Assembly (NCBI RefSeq): GCF_025698545.1
Contig: NC_068567.1
Span: forward strand, 682,001-746,000
Source: Gossypium raimondii
Taxonomy: Eukaryota > Streptophyta > Magnoliopsida > Malvales > Malvaceae
Direction: 5' to 3'
DNA: 64,000 nucleotides
Below the pieces are notes generated by a model. That model ran no database searches. It saw only the letters and a list, made by a program, of their open reading frames with translations, and had not been told where the DNA came from. Of this stretch, positions 36,658-53,523 are shown one piece after another. A program made the position numbers and the translations under genes. Within the stretch, counting starts at the first letter, position 1; the number at the start of each line of letters is the position of its first letter.

Positions 36658-38473
36658 TGCTACTTTATTTTAGTCAATATTATTGTAATTTTAAAACCTG
36701 ATTTTCCATTTCCGAGTACTCTATATTTTTCTACTACTTACCAAACATGGAAACAGAACAATGATTTGAGCATTTGAAGAAGATATAAAACAAAATGAAA
36801 TTTCGAAAGATTACAAATCTAAATATAGTAAGCTTGTAAAGGAAAAGAATAATAAAATATTATTAATATAATGATAATTTTAGCTCTTATTGTTTATATT
36901 GGTTGTTATTTTGATTTTTATTCTTTTGAGAGCTAAATTTTGGTCATTAATTATTAAAAGAGTTAAATTGTCATTTTATTTAAAATATTGATTAAAATTG
37001 TTTTTAACAATGTTGGTGTGATAAATTGCCTAATAGTATATTTATATTTCATATTCAAGATATTATTTTATATACCATATAGACAAATAATTTAAAATAA
37101 AAATTTATATAGAGTTCATAAAAATTCAAAAAAGAACTTAAAATACGCGTAGATTGTCATGTAAGTTATATTTAAAATTTGTGATGCTTTATTCTGTATT
37201 TCCATTAAAAATAATAATTCGACTTTTTGGAAGATTAATGATCAAATTGTCTCTTTTCAAAAGATTGAAGGCTAAATTTAACTATAAAAGAAAAGAGTAA
37301 TGATCAAATTGACCAAAAATGTAAACGTTATGCTAATTTTATCATTAGGCAAAAATAAAATGATAATTTATGTTGTCGGTTTACTTTTTAAAATTTGAAA
37401 TTTCAATCCTAATCTAAATAATAACATTAAATTTACTTGGTTGAATTTTATTATTAGACTTGCATTGTGTGAAAAGTTATAAATTTAATTCATATTTTCA
37501 ATTGAATTATTTTTATTTCTATACTTTTCAAATTTTCAAAAATTTAATCTTGACTTAAATAATATTTATTAAATTTTTATGCATAATAATAAATAATAAT
37601 AATAATTTGACGTGACATTTCATTTATAATAATACGTTTGTTGTATCAAAATTTAAAAATAAAATTTAATGAATTCAACAATTATTGTTTCATTGAGACC
37701 GAAATTTTAAAACTCAAAATGTATAGAGGGTTAAAATGGACTTAACTAAAATATAAAACAAAATCTATAATTTACATATAATGTAAGGATTAATAACATA
37801 ATTTAAACCAAATAAAAATTGGTTAAATACATGGCCATATATCATTGGATAAGACTCGTGCATACGACCGTAGAGAATCTTTAATCCTTTTTTGGTTACT
37901 GTTTAAACATTTCTCCGGCATTTTTTGATTTTCCCCGCGCTTTTTTCTCTGCGATGCTGGATGCTCTAACTTTCCGCTAAGTTCATCTTTTACTTTTCAA
38001 ATTTAATTTTATATTTCATTAATTATGAGAAGTAATTTTATTGCATAATTTTTATTTTCAATGCATTCTTTGAATTGAGATTGTTATAGAAGAACATGAA
38101 TCAAGCGGTCTTAGTTTTAGCTCAAGTATTTCCTTGTTTCTTAATCTCACTTTTTTTCGTGTTTTTTTTTTTTGGCATGCTTTTGATGTTAGGAATGAGA
38201 AATTCTGAATCTTGTGATCTTGATTTAGTGAATTTATTTATTCTTTATATTTAATCAATTTATTGATCGTTGTAATTGATTTTGCATTTTGATGGATTTA
38301 TTGGTTATTTGACAGAGTTCCACAATTTGTTCACGTAAGAAACTGACTTTTTCCTTTTTTATAATTTGTGGCTTAGTGTGTTTTTGAACAGGCTATTGAA
38401 TTTCTCCTTTATGGATACTAAAAATTGTGGATTTTCAGGAAGTTTTAAGCTAGTAGTTTCATTTTAAGAGCGC
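36658..38473 (+). other. YJU2-SAC9 intergenic region with SAC9 leader
   Basis: The stretch 36658-37925 is the source of the downstream part of the truncated copies in the NLR array. It is AT-rich and holds common plant filler repeats (ATTTAGCTAAAAA- and AAGGACTAAT-type strings). The stretch 37926-38473 probably holds the SAC9 5' untranslated region. It has a C/T-rich stretch near 37926-37975, and at 38326-38336 a possible splice site. No TATA box is convincing. Confidence 0.4.
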
Positions 38474-41400
38474 ATGGAATCACCAGGTGATAACATTTAT
38501 GTATTTATTGCGCTGATTTAATCGTGTTTTTAGTGATTGGTTTAGTTGATTGTGTTTATTTTTACTTGTAGTCGGTGGTTCAAGAAACACATCAATTGTT
38601 GTGGTTGGGGTGGATCCTGGTGAAGTTTATATTGTTGTTAGCTTGTCTACTAGGATTGACACTCAGGTGATTTATGTTGATCCAACAACTGGGGTGCTTC
38701 GTTATCATGGGAAATTTGGTTTAGATGTTTTTAAGTCAGAGAAAAAAGCTTTAGATTATCTTACCAATGGATCACCCTGGTTATGTAAGAGTAAAATCCA
38801 TGCCAAGGCAATATTGGGCTATGCTGCTTTGGGAAGTTATGGGTTACTTCTTGTTGCTACAAGATTAGCTGATACCATTCCCTCTTTGCCTGGTGGGGGA
38901 TGTGCGTCTACAGTCATAGAGTCTCAATGGATCAAAATACCACTTCATAATCCTCAACCCCAGGGTAGAGGGGAAGTAAAGAATATACAAGAATTGACTG
39001 AGCTAGACATTGATGGGAAGCACTACTTTAGTGAGACAAGAGATCTTACTCGACCTTTTCCAAGTCGGATGCCTGTGCTTAGTCCTGATAATGAATTTGT
39101 TTGGAATGGATGGCTTTCAATGCCTTTTAAAAACACTGGGTTGAAGCAGCACTGTGTTATTCTTCTACAGGTTTTGCTTCATACTCGGTATCTTTATTTT
39201 AATGCTAGTTTGCTTGCTTCTTTTGTTTTCTTAAGAAGTTACAATCTTATGACTATGTCCTAAAATCCTTTTAAAGTTTTTTTCTCATCTCTAGTTGTTT
39301 ACACTCCCCTTTTAGTCCTTGTAGCCTGTGTTTGGATAGTCTAACTTGTCTTTTCTTACATTTTCTGCCTAATCTACTACTTTAATAATGGTTTATCATT
39401 GTTTACGACACAATGCTATGATGTATTAGATTTACTTGATATTTTGATACTTCTTACTTTATATTAATGTATAGGGTTTTGCAGAAAGTCGAAGTTTTGT
39501 TAGTTCAGGTCAGGCAGGTGTTGTGGCTCTCATAGCTCGTCGAAGCAGGCTGCATCCTGGTACTCGATACTTGGCTAGGGGCATAAATTCATGTTTCAGC
39601 ACAGGTAAGATAATCTGTCTTAAAACAGACCCATTCTCTTAGAACCTTTCCAGTTGTTGGTTATCATGAGGAATTTTTTTTTTCTTTTATACAAATAGTT
39701 AGCTATGGTTAATCAACGCATTCTCTTATTGTAACTATTTTCTTTTTCCTTTTCGGTCAGCTTTTTGTATTTCAAACTAGGAGGAGATTGACAATAGCTT
39801 ACAGTGCATAGCTATATTGTTTCTTTGGGTTACAATGATGATTAGTTATCCACATAAGTAGCATGCATGAGAAGTGGCATGGCACCTTTTGTTAGAGCTT
39901 CATTTGTAAATGTTTTCAGCTTTATGCAACATAACTGGTTTTGGAATCTCTTAATGACAATACCCCTGATCTATGTAAGCTATTTTGAGCAACTGGAATG
40001 GAAACAAAAAAATGAGTTCAAGATGTGTATAACCTGAAGGTAAACCTTCTTTTCTAGTGTCTCCATCCGACTGCATCTCGTATCACTCAGGATTTGTATT
40101 GTATGTCATGTCATGTCATGTCATGTCATGTAGATCTAAGTTTCTTTATTTTTGTTTAAATTAACTTGTTTTTCATTTCATTTTGCATTGTTAACTTTAT
40201 CATAAATTTTCATCACAGTTTGGTATTGCATGTTTTACTTGTAACTTATCAAGAATGTTCATATTCATAGGGAATGAAGTAGAGTGTGAACAACTTGTAT
40301 GGGTGCCTAAAAGGACTGATCAGAGTGTACCTTTTAACACATTCACTTGGCGACGGGGCACAATTCCGATCTGGTGGGGTGCAGAACTAAAGATCACTGC
40401 TGCTGAAGCAGAAATATATGTTTCAGATCGGCATCCTTATAAAGGAAGTCTACAGTATTATCAAAGATTAAGTAAACGATATGATACTCGTACCTTAGAT
40501 GGTGATACTGGGGAAAATCAGAGCAAAAATGCTTTCGTTCCAATTGCATGTATCAACTTGCTTCGAAATGGTGAAGGAAAGTCTGAACGCATTTTAGTTC
40601 AGCATTTTGAGGAATCATTGAACCATATTAAATCCACTGGCAAACTTCCTTGTACCCGAATTCATTTGATGAATTATGATTGGCATGCTCGGATAAAGTT
40701 ACAAGGTGAACAACAAACAATTGAAGAATTATGGAAACTTTTAAAGGCGCCCACACTGGCTATAGGCATTTCTGAAGGTGATTATCTGCCATCGCGACAG
40801 CACCTTAAGGATTGCAGAGGTGAAATCATCTACAATGATGACTTTGAAGGGGCTTTCTGCTTAAGATACCATCAAAATGGCGTGTTTCGTTTCAATTGTG
40901 CAGATTCTTTGGATAGAACCAATGCTGCTAGTTACTTCGGGTCACTGCAAGTGTTTGTGGAGCAGTGTCAGCGACTACAGTTATCTCTTGATAATGATTT
41001 GGCAAATGGATACCAGTCAGTTAAGAACTATGATGGCTATACTGCACCACTCCCACGTGGTTGGGAGAAACGATCTGATGCAACAACAGGGAAAACTTAC
41101 TATATTGATCACAATACGAGGGCCACAACGTGGAATCATCCATGTCCAGATAAACCATGGAAGAGATTTGAAATGACATTTGACAAGTTCAAGAGATCAA
41201 CAATTCTATCACCTGTATCTCAGCTAGCAGATCTTTTCCTGCTTGCTGGTGATATCCATGCAATACTATATACAGGTTCCAAAGCCATGCATAGCCATAT
41301 TCTAAATATATTCAATGAAGAAGCAGGAAAATTCAAGCAGTTTTCTGCTGCACAAAATATGAAAATCACTCTTCAAAGGAGATATAAAAACGCAGTTGTG

Positions 41401-44400
41401 GATAGTTCACGTCAAAAGCAGTTAGAGATGTTCCTTGGAATAAGGCTTTTCAAGCATCTTCCATCCGTTCCAATTCAACCTTTGCAAGTAGGTAATTCTA
41501 GTGCATGTCTGGATTTTCAGGTTATTGTTACAATCTGACCATGATGATAGTCCTGTGCTGTCCTGAGATTGCAGTACATGTTTGGTTTTTCTTTTACTTC
41601 ATATGCCTCTTCTTTATTATATATTTAGCTTGACCTTATATAGGTAAAAGGAATTTTTCAAAAAAATTGAAAATGGCCTTGGATACTAAACTCTATTGCT
41701 GAAACCAAACTCATTGCTACCTTGTCAGCTACTTTTGGCGCTAATTGGTTATATGAAGACAATAAGCCAATATGTTAGTACATGGATTTAGTATTCGGAG
41801 TTACCTTGTGCGTTCTTTTAACTTGGAATATTAGTTTTAACTTATTAGAGATTTTGATTTTGTTTTTAAGTGTACATTTTGTTTAATCATGAAGGGTTTT
41901 TGTTCTTGTCTAAAAACAATTTTCGATTTGGAAAGAAAGTCACAGGTGATTTTGCTGTTTATTTGTATCAGCCCGCATTACTTATCATGCTGCTCATCAC
42001 AGGTACTTTCTCGTCCATCTGGTTTCTTTCTTAAGCCAATCAGAGGCATGTTTGAAACCTCTAATGGTGGAGATAGTCTGCTGAGTTTCAAGAAAAAGGA
42101 TCTAATCTGGGTACTTACAGTTCCCTCTTCATCATCTAGGAAAATTCCATGCAACTTAGCAATTGTTATTTGCAGGGAGATATGCCCTTCTTTATTGTGT
42201 TGTTTTTATTCTATATTGGAATGCATTTGCAGGTTTGCCCTGAAGGCGTTGATGTTGTTGAAGTTTTTATCTATCTTTGTGAACCCTGCCATGTCTGTCA
42301 GCTGCTACTCACAGTTTCACATGGTGCAGATGATTCAACATATCCTTCAACTGTCGATGTGAGAACAGGGCGCAGCCTAGATGGGCTTAAACTGGTTGTC
42401 GAGGTTTGTACACTTATATTGTTGCCCTCTGCGAATTGCCCAGTTTACTTTGGCTTATCATATTGTAGCTTAAAGTGTCTACCTTGAAATTTATATAAAC
42501 TACTCTAAAGTTCCCTCCCCTAAAATAGCATGGTTTTTTTCATACTTTCTGATTTATTTGAATTCAACTAGTGTTCTAATCTTATTTTTGACTGTGTTGC
42601 CAGGGGGCTTTCATACCCCAGTGTGGAAATGGGACAAATCTTTTGATTCCCTTAACAGGCCCAATTAGTGCAGATGACATGACTGTCACTGGAGCTGGTG
42701 CATACCTTCCCAATGAAGATACATCTTTATCATTATTGTATGATTTTGAGGAATTAGAGGGAGATTTGGACTTTCTTACCCGTATAGTGGCACTTACATT
42801 TTATCCTGCTGCTTCTGGAAGTCCTATAACTCTTGGTGAGGTAACAATAGTCCTCAGAAATGTGTTGCTTGATGTACTTAATGTCTATTGTTCTAAGTTT
42901 GCATCTCATTGTGGAATTATAATAAACGTGTGCCTGCTGGACTGTGTGGCATCTGCATGTAGGTAGAAATCCTTGGAGTTTCTCTCCCCTGGAATGAAGT
43001 GTTTGCTAATGAAGGGCGTGGGGCCAAACTAACTGAGCTTGCAACGAAATATCAAAAGGAAACCAATCCTTCTTTGTCTGGTTCTGACACAAACCCATTT
43101 TCTAGCACTAGTATATCCAATGAAGCTGTCCCAGCATCAGCAAAGCAGGGTGCTGCCTATAAAGGGTTTGACCTCTTAACTCCTGCTGACCTGTCCTCTG
43201 AACCTGTTTCTTATCCAGTTACAGATCTCGACCAAGCTTTTGTTGGTGGCTGTCATGTTCCTGAAACAGATTGTAAATCCTCTACATCCCAGGATAGTAA
43301 GCCTCAAGAGAATGGTTCCGAGAAGTACTTAAATTGCCTAAAATCCCTTGCTGGGCCAAATATGGTATGTGACTACTTGTTGCTTGTATGGTTCCTTGAC
43401 CTCATATGTTTCCTATGAAACACTAAATTGGTCCTCACTGAGTCAACTGAGTGCTACTTATGGTTCCTTCTTGTCTCCATTTACTTTTTTTCACCTTTGA
43501 TCATTCCTGTTTCTTGATGAAGTGATTGCTCTTGTGTATTAATGGGTTTATAGATGAATATTTATATATATTCAACATCCTATATCACAAATAGAAGATA
43601 AATAAGAATTGGTCATGGAAAGCACATGATGGGATAACATTCCCATAGTTATCATATCTGTATTGAAGGTCATCTCTGATTATAGATTTGCTCAATGGTT
43701 TGTTGTTTCAATTTATATGCACGCACATGAGGGAGTGTGAGGATATAGAGCTTTGAATTTTTGTTCTCTGAATCCTCTTACATTTTTTACTTGGAATGAT
43801 CTCTACTCCATTATTTGATGTTACTTTGCTATTTTGGCTGATCATCTCTTTTCCCCATCCAAACAGTCTTTTGCTGATGAAAAATACTTTTAACCAAAAA
43901 TACTGTAAAATGATCAGTAGTTAAACTTGAAAATAATCCCTTAAGCAAGAATTAGTCTCTAATGTGAAAGATCTGCTCAATTGAAATTTCCACTGTATCT
44001 CCTCGTCATCAACTCTGCAAGAGATGTGCTGAGTTTTTCTTTTTTCCTGTTTTGGTCACAGTCATTTTTAGCTTTTCCTTTCTGCAATTAGCAATGAGCT
44101 CCCTGTTTGTTTGAAGCATAACCCAACTAGCACAAAAAATGAGATAAATTCCTAGGAACATTGCTGTGAGGCTAAAGATGATATATCTAGGGGCTTCAGT
44201 TCCCTGCTTATCTCAATAGCAGTATCTCTTCTAAATTAAGGTTCAAAATGTTATGAATATTCCACCTCTTCCTCTTTTGGATTTCATTGTACCACATTGC
44301 TTTCAACGTTTTCAGTGCTGCATGATCTGAATGCATGTATTTCTTTTTATCTTGAGGATTAAATAATGCATATTATAATCATTTGGATCACTTAAGATAG

Positions 44401-47400
44401 ACGAATATACAATTTTTAGGTGCCAATTGTCGACCTGATTGAATATAAAACTTGCCATTCAATTTATCCAATTTTGCAGGAAAGAAACTTACACTTCCTT
44501 GAAGCAATGAAATTGGAAATTGAACGTCTCCAGCTTAATCTTTCTGCAGCTGAAAGAGATAGAGCTTTGTTGTCTATTGGAACAGATCAGGCTAGCGTAA
44601 ATCCAAATATTTTGCTTGATGAATCATACATGGGCAGATTATACAGGGTTGCAAATATCCTTGCATTGCTTGGACAAAATGCTCTTGAGGACAAGACGAT
44701 TGGTTCTATTGGTCTTGGGAAGATCAAGTATAATGTTATAGATTTCTGGAACATTAGTAGAATAGGCGAGAGCTGTTCTCGTAGGATGTGTGAAGTGCGT
44801 GTTAAGACTAAGGCAACCATATCTTCATCCTTGATGGTGTCATATAAAGAAGGCTCGGAGTCTGTTTTCATGTGTTCTCAATGTAAGAGAAAGGCTTGTC
44901 GAGTTTGTTGTGCGGGGGGAGGAGCCCTTCTTCTGCAAAATTATATCCGGGAAGAAACAAACTGTAATGGCTTGTTAAGTCATAGTAGCCAAGTTGATCG
45001 TACAGCAAATCATTCAGTGATACTGGACACTGCTATTTGCAAGAAGTGCTGTCATAAGATAATTCTTGATGCATTGGCCTTGGACTATGTTAGGGTGTTG
45101 ATTAGCTCACGAAGAAGAGCCCGTGCCTATAGTGCAGCCAATATGGCTTTGGATGAGGTAATGGGATCCTCATTCCTGGATGGCCTTCCTGACAGAAGTC
45201 ATCCCTATCGTAATCAGCAAGGTGTTAAAGTTTTGGAACAATTACTTTCTGGGGAGAAATCACTTGCTGAGTTCCCATTCGCCAGCTTTCTACACCCGGT
45301 ATAACCTTGGCTTCTACTTTGATATGTTTGTTCATTGTTTTACTATTGATGTGATGTCTGGATAAGTTGTAGGTTGCTTCATGCTTGGTCTAACCACTTC
45401 CAGAAAACTGTAGGTTGAGACAGCTAAAGATTCAGCACCGTTTTTGTCGTTACTCACTCCACTGGATTCTGGATCATGGCATTCATATTGGAAGGCTCCC
45501 CTTAATACTACCTCTGTTGATTTTGTTATTGTGCTTGACACACTTTCGGATGTCAAAGGAGTCATATTGATTGTAAGTCCATGTGGTTATTCTGAAGCTG
45601 ATGCTCCCATGGTAAGTGTAACTCTTCCTTCTATACTTCTATCTTGTTAAAGGCTAAGGTCTAGTAGTATCCTATCCATAATAAACCCTTTTTTGTGCAT
45701 GTATCATTCTTAAAAGCAACTTGAAATTAATATCTATGATCAAATGTTGAACTTTGGTTGCCGTCTTAAGTTAGTATCTTTTCTCTCTTATGTTTTACTG
45801 TGGAAATGTTGAGCTTTAGTTACAGTACATGAACAAGGAATCTATTTGTTTTTGTTATAGTACATATGAAATGAGCTACAATAGGAATATAGGATAAACC
45901 CTCTCCAAGGCCATTAATCCCCATTCCCCTCTTTAATATCCTATCCAAAGACCTCTAATTGAGAAATGAATTTGATATTGCTATCATGGCTTAGAATGAT
46001 TCTTGGATATGCTTTCTTTAAGCTGTTTTCATTCTCAAATATTAAATTCTAAATCATTTTTGCCCTAAAATTTTCTTATAAAAGAATGCAAGATAGTAAT
46101 TTAGTAACACATTTGTATATTCATGTTGTGTTCGTGCTATAGAGGTTGATGCTTTTATGCTCAGTCATTCCCTGTCATTTCTTTTTGTTCTGTTTAAACG
46201 TGCGTTGATCTTGTTTCATTGCTCAATGTGTCATACACCTTGAGTTTCTTTTCCTCTTGTCTAGCGATTGATTTTGGTTCAATTTCTCCTATTATTCCAT
46301 AGGTGCAAATCAGGGTTAGCAAGAAACTTGAGAGGGAAGAAAGGTCCTTTATAGGAAAATGGGATGTCCAGTCTCTGATCAGCTCTTCACCGGAATTTTA
46401 CGGACCTGAAAAGTCCGGTAGAGACAATAAGCTGCCTCGGCATATAAAATTTCCTTTCACAAATCCTGTTAGATGCCGCATTGTTCAAATAACACTAAGC
46501 CTTCCCCTTCAGCGGCCTGGTTCAAGCTCCGTGAATTTTGATAAAGACATTAATCTCTTGTCTCTAGATGATACTCCCTTTCCTCAAGAAACTCGATCTT
46601 TCGAAGCAGCAATGCCACGGGATCCATGCCTTCATGCCAAACGAATCGTGATAGTTGGAAGCCCTGCAAACGAAGAGATAGGACTTAGATCATCACAAAG
46701 TACTGATCAAATAAATTATATAAACCGGTTGAACCAAACTCCGCAGTTAAGATTCAAGGTAGTAATTGTGCTTTAGTGATCTCTAAGTTCATACTCTCTG
46801 TGTGTGTGCATTGCTTTTGTTAATCCTTTGTTCACTTTTAGGTTCCGATTGAGGCTGAGAGGCTAATGTACCATGATCTCGTCTTAGAACAGTATCTGCC
46901 TCCTTCTTTACCGTTGCTTGCCGGATTCCAACTGGATGCTTTCAATGCGATAAAGCCTCGAATAACTCATTTACCGTCTTCAGATGCAGATATCTTGGAT
47001 ATATCAATAACAAGCTTAGAGGACAGGCATATCTCTCCAGCTGTTTTATGTATTCAAGTATCTGCAATCCAGGTATCTCTCAAACCTGCCTTTATGGTAC
47101 TTGTAAATTTTACATGGAAATTGATGAATGGGTGTATGTGTCCGACATGGTATGTTCAATTCTTTTCAAGTTTTTCACGTATTTGGAGAGTATTTGGAGG
47201 ATTCTATCTCCATACCCCATATCGAGATATATACTAGGCATGGTTTTCCCAACGTAGCTTTATTCTCGTTCTTTTTACTAGAGGAATGCACTTTTTAGTG
47301 AAAACCGGACAATGGAAAGATTCCTTGGCAGCTGAATCTAGCAAGTCACAGTAGTTTCAACTTTCCATAAGTCTTGGACTTTGCTAACTCTAACTCTTTG

Positions 47401-48253
47401 CCCATAGTCAATTTTGAGACAGTAACGGGGCGGGTTGAGTAGCTTTTTGCCCGCCCCAATCGTAATATACCCAACATATCAGACCTAGACTCAACCTGAA
47501 ACCTGAAATTAAATATTAATTTACCTATTTTGAACTCGTCCCGAAAAAACAAAACTATACCAACTCAGTCCAGTCCAAAAAATCAAAGCTATACTCAACT
47601 TCCAGTCATCTCTAATCATAGAGATATAGTTTCATATCATGACTTATGACTGAAATAATACTAATTTAGTCAACTGTGCTTAAGGTCATTGACTGCCCTA
47701 TTACAAATGTTGCCACATTGACTAACTTGGGAAATTTTCATTGTGAGGATTAACGAAAAAACTATTCGTATTTTCGATTTTAAAAAAAGAATTGCAGATA
47801 TTAAGATTCAAATTTCAAATTTATTAGATATCATCTTTTAAAGATAGCGATAAAAATACCAATTAAGTTATTTCTCCAAAAATACAATCCACCTATTCAC
47901 TTGCAATTAGATTCAATCTCAACTTAACCCTGCTTTCATTTGTTTGTCCCTATTTCCTACAACTTACCACATATTTGCAGGAAGGAAAGGGGTCCAAGAT
48001 GGTACCTATTGCGGAATATAGATTACCAGAGACCAAACCGGGAACACCTATGTTCTTTGATTTCCCTAAACAAATACAAACTCGAAGAATCTGTTTCAAA
48101 CTCGTCGGAGATGTGTCGGCATTCGCAGACGATACGACGGAGCAGGATGGTTCGGGTTTTAGAGCTCCACCTGCAAGTTTATCTCTATCAAACAAAATCA
48201 AACTGTATCACTATTCATATAATCATTACGATACCGGTATGTATCGTTACTAA
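38474..48253 (+). CDS. SAC9: SAC9-type phosphoinositide phosphatase with WW domain, 13 exons
   Basis: Exons by eye: 38474-38486, 38572-39170, 39475-39604, 40271-41487, 42003-42110, 42233-42403, 42604-42840, 42963-43364, 44480-45298, 45414-45611, 46303-46758, 46842-47072, 47981-48253. The sum is 4854 nt, or 1617 residues; the Arabidopsis protein is about 1630. The first exon holds only ATGGAATCACCAG. The SAC domain lies in the first about 480 residues with the catalytic CADSLDRT motif (C457, R463). A WW domain follows (about 507-542; PLPRGWEK...YYIDHNTRATTWNHP). The long C-terminal half contains a coiled-coil (LEAMKLEIERLQLNLSAAER) and a cysteine-rich patch (CSQCKRKACRVCCAGG). Family role: turnover of PtdIns(4,5)P2, with loss in Arabidopsis causing constitutive stress responses. 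All key residues are present. Confidence 0.95.
40099..40131. repeat. Pentanucleotide microsatellite in SAC9 intron 3
   Basis: About five perfect repeats of ATGTC (TGTCATGTCATGTC...) lie in the intron between exons 3 and 4. No function is implied. Confidence 0.9.
47400..47960. other. SAC9 last intron, repeat-like filler
   Basis: The 908-bp last intron contains a GC-rich patch (GGGCGGGTTGAGTAG; GCCCGCCCC near 47428-47457) and an AT-rich stretch (47740-47890). The AT-rich part resembles 48560-48690 downstream of the gene (ATTAGATATCATCTTTTAAA against ATTAAATTTCATCTTTTAAA). It is probably an old inserted element; its borders are not clear. Confidence 0.4.
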
Positions 48254-49680
48254 AATATGTACACGTATTAGATTATATATGTTTGTACTCTATAGTTTGT
48301 ATGTTAAGTATCGGTTCATATGAATAAGTATCTATTTATATTGGTTAATACAAGAATTTTATTTTTACTAAAATATAATATTTTCAATGGATATAATATA
48401 TATGTTGGATTTATTTGAAATTTTATGCATATATCAAGTGTACTAAATTTGATCTATACCAACTATGTGAATAGAAAATAAAATTATATAGTAGAATTAG
48501 TCATTGGTTGTGAATAAAATCGACTGAGATGAGTGGGTATCAATTAAAGACGGTTGTTTATGTGGAGAGTTTTTGGGTGTCAATTCGAATCTCAATTTTA
48601 TTAAATTTCATCTTTTAAAAATAGTCGTAAAAACACTAATTAAATTAAATTTTGACTCCTTCAAATATAACCGATCTATATGTATGACATTCGCTCATGC
48701 TCACATATCAACTTAACCTTATGAAAATATGCTCAATTTTAAACTTTATTTATAGGACGCTTACTAGAATATTTTTAACCTTATCAAATTAAATCAAGAT
48801 GTACTGTTATTCGTATAATTAATACGATACCAATTTGTATCAATATTATAAAATAATATATATTTGTATATTAATATTGATCAGATTCAGTATATAAATA
48901 TGTATTATTAAATTATACATTTTATACATTTACATATAATGATTGTACCATTTATTACAAGCTTTTGACTTTTTTTTTTTTTGTAAATTTTTAAACCAAT
49001 ATCTAATAGCGTAATACATAAGATGTTAAGTTTTAATTTGGCCAAAGAAAAAAAATCAATTTAACTGCTATAAATTTTAAGTATAAAGAGTTTTATTTTA
49101 TATTTAAAAGCTATGTTGTTTTATATTTATTTTATAAATTTTGATTAATTCTAAATAAATATAACTTAATTAAATAATTGCTTGAATCTGATTTAATTTA
49201 ATATTAAAATAATAAATTGAATTTAAAATACTCCAACAATGGACACAAATAATAAAAATATAAATAATTTAAAATAAATATGACTTGAATCAAAATAACT
49301 TAAACTTAAAACTCGAGTAGATTTAGAAATATAAAATGATTTAAACAATTTAAACCCAAATCAGTATAAAATTTATATGAATCCAAATGTAAAGGGATCA
49401 AAATTTAAATTGATTTAAACATAAAAATAATTTAAAAATTGTAAAGCTCGAAATGATTTGACTCGAAATAAATCACAATTGTTAATGATAAATTTTTTTG
49501 TGTTAAAATTGTTCATGATTGGGTCGAGTTGAAACTCTATTACAAAAATATTTTTAAGCCTAAACCCGAGCCGAGTCGAGCCCAATCTAAAACCTTGTCA
49601 CTTGAACCACCCTTGAAAATAAAAAGAAAAAAATTAAAAGTACTTAATTATGCCCCTAAAATTGCAAAAAGAAAATCGTT
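48254..49680. other. SAC9-RPL5 intergenic region
   Basis: The region is AT-rich. After the SAC9 stop the sequence carries simple AT-rich DNA, one stretch related to the last SAC9 intron (48540-48690), and A/T-dominated sequence to 49680. I see no gene, RNA gene or bounded transposon. Confidence 0.5.
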
Positions 49681-49893
49681 ATTCAAGCCCAGCCCAAAGT
49701 GGATCGGATCAAATGGGCCAGTCCGGGCCACTGGCACGAAAGCAGGTCTGCTCTACCCATCATCATGGGCCTTCATCTTTAGGGTTTTAAAGTTCTAAAC
49801 TTCGCCTTATATACGCTTCTCTTCTCTTCTCCCTCTCTTTCTCCGTTAGCCGTCTCTTCCTCCTTCACTTTCAGATCATCAAAACCTTCAACA
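49681..49893 (+). promoter_or_regulatory. RPL5 promoter: site II motifs, telo-box, TATA, pyrimidine-rich leader
   Basis: TGGGCC (site II) occurs at 49714-49719 and 49766-49771, with a GGGCC at 49725-49729. TTTAGGGTTTTAA (telo-box) lies at 49778-49790 and TATATA at 49808-49813. A CTTCTCTTCTCCCTCTC leader follows from 49817. Site II plus telo-box is the established arrangement of plant ribosomal-protein promoters, read by TCP-type factors. The C/T-rich leader resembles growth-controlled translation leaders. Confidence 0.8.
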
Positions 49894-52464
<2,571 letters not shown>

Positions 52465-52799
52465 ACGTAGGATGCTGATTTCGAAAAATACTGAACTTGT
52501 TTACCTGCTTTTGTTTTTACTGTTCTATAAAGAACTATTTGAAGTTAATTTCTTTTTTGTTTAGGTTAGCTTATTTACTTCTCAATTTCAATTTTGTTAT
52601 TAGGAGTTCTGTACTTTTTTTTTTAAACAGTTTCTGAAGGCGACTGAATGATCAGATTCTTGTGAAATGCGAATTCGGTTTTGAGTCAAAATTTTGTAGG
52701 GGTTCAGATTTATTTATTTTTGCATTTTTGTGGGTAAAGATTGTAAACTTTATAATCCAATCCATATTTCTTCTCTTATTTGTGAGCAACCAAAATCTG

Positions 52800-53440
52800 A
52801 TTAAAAAATTTAAATTTTGAATTAAATAGTTCGAGTTATTTGAGTTAATCAAGTTATTCGGACTAATTCAATAAAATTTAAGTTTTTCGGTTTAACTCGA
52901 ATATAAATTTTACAATTTGAGTTATCTAAAATTTGAATAAGAAAATGTAAAATTATGTTGTTTTGATAAATGTTTACTTTTTTAAATAAAAATCAGAACC
53001 ATTAAATCAAAGGGTAAAATTAAGTCGTTTTAATAAATGTTTACTTATAAATTTAAAAATAAATTTATTATATTATTTATATAGTTAAATAATCTTATAC
53101 TTTGTTTATCAGTTAAATAGTGAGTCTATGTAAACGAAATATTAAGTATAAATAATATGATTCGTTAAGTCGACTCAAAATTTTTTGACTTGATTCGAAA
53201 AAAATTCAAAGTGAGTTCGATTGCAAAAATATGATTCGTCAATTCGACTAAGTCGAAAATTTTTAACTCAATCGAATAAACGCAACATTGGGTATAAATA
53301 ATAATATTCGTTAACTCGACTTGATTTGACTCAAAATTTTTTAATTCGATTCGTAAAAATTCTAATTGAATTCGATTGCTAAAATAAGATTGGTCAACTC
53401 GACTAACTCAAAATTTTTTAACTTAGTCAAATATTCACCC
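52800..53440. repeat. AT-rich repeat with AACTCGACT...AAAATTTTTTAACT subrepeats
   Basis: A degenerate unit of roughly 110 bp recurs three times (around 53160, 53275 and 53390): ATTCGTTAACTCGACT, CTCAAAATTTTTTAA, TTCGATTGCAAAAATA. It lies between RPL5 and the F-box cluster. Such stretches are common in plant DNA and look like decayed transposon ends. No coding capacity was seen. Confidence 0.5.
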
Positions 53441-53523
53441 CTAATGGTTGAATGTCAAATATGCCACCAACATGTGATTTTATCAATAATTTTAAAAAAT
53501 ATGTATAGAAAAACATTTATATA

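Noticed and set aside
40877-41176. Second open frame overlapping SAC9 exon 4
   Set aside because: It is a shifted-frame shadow of the SAC/WW coding sequence with no domain.
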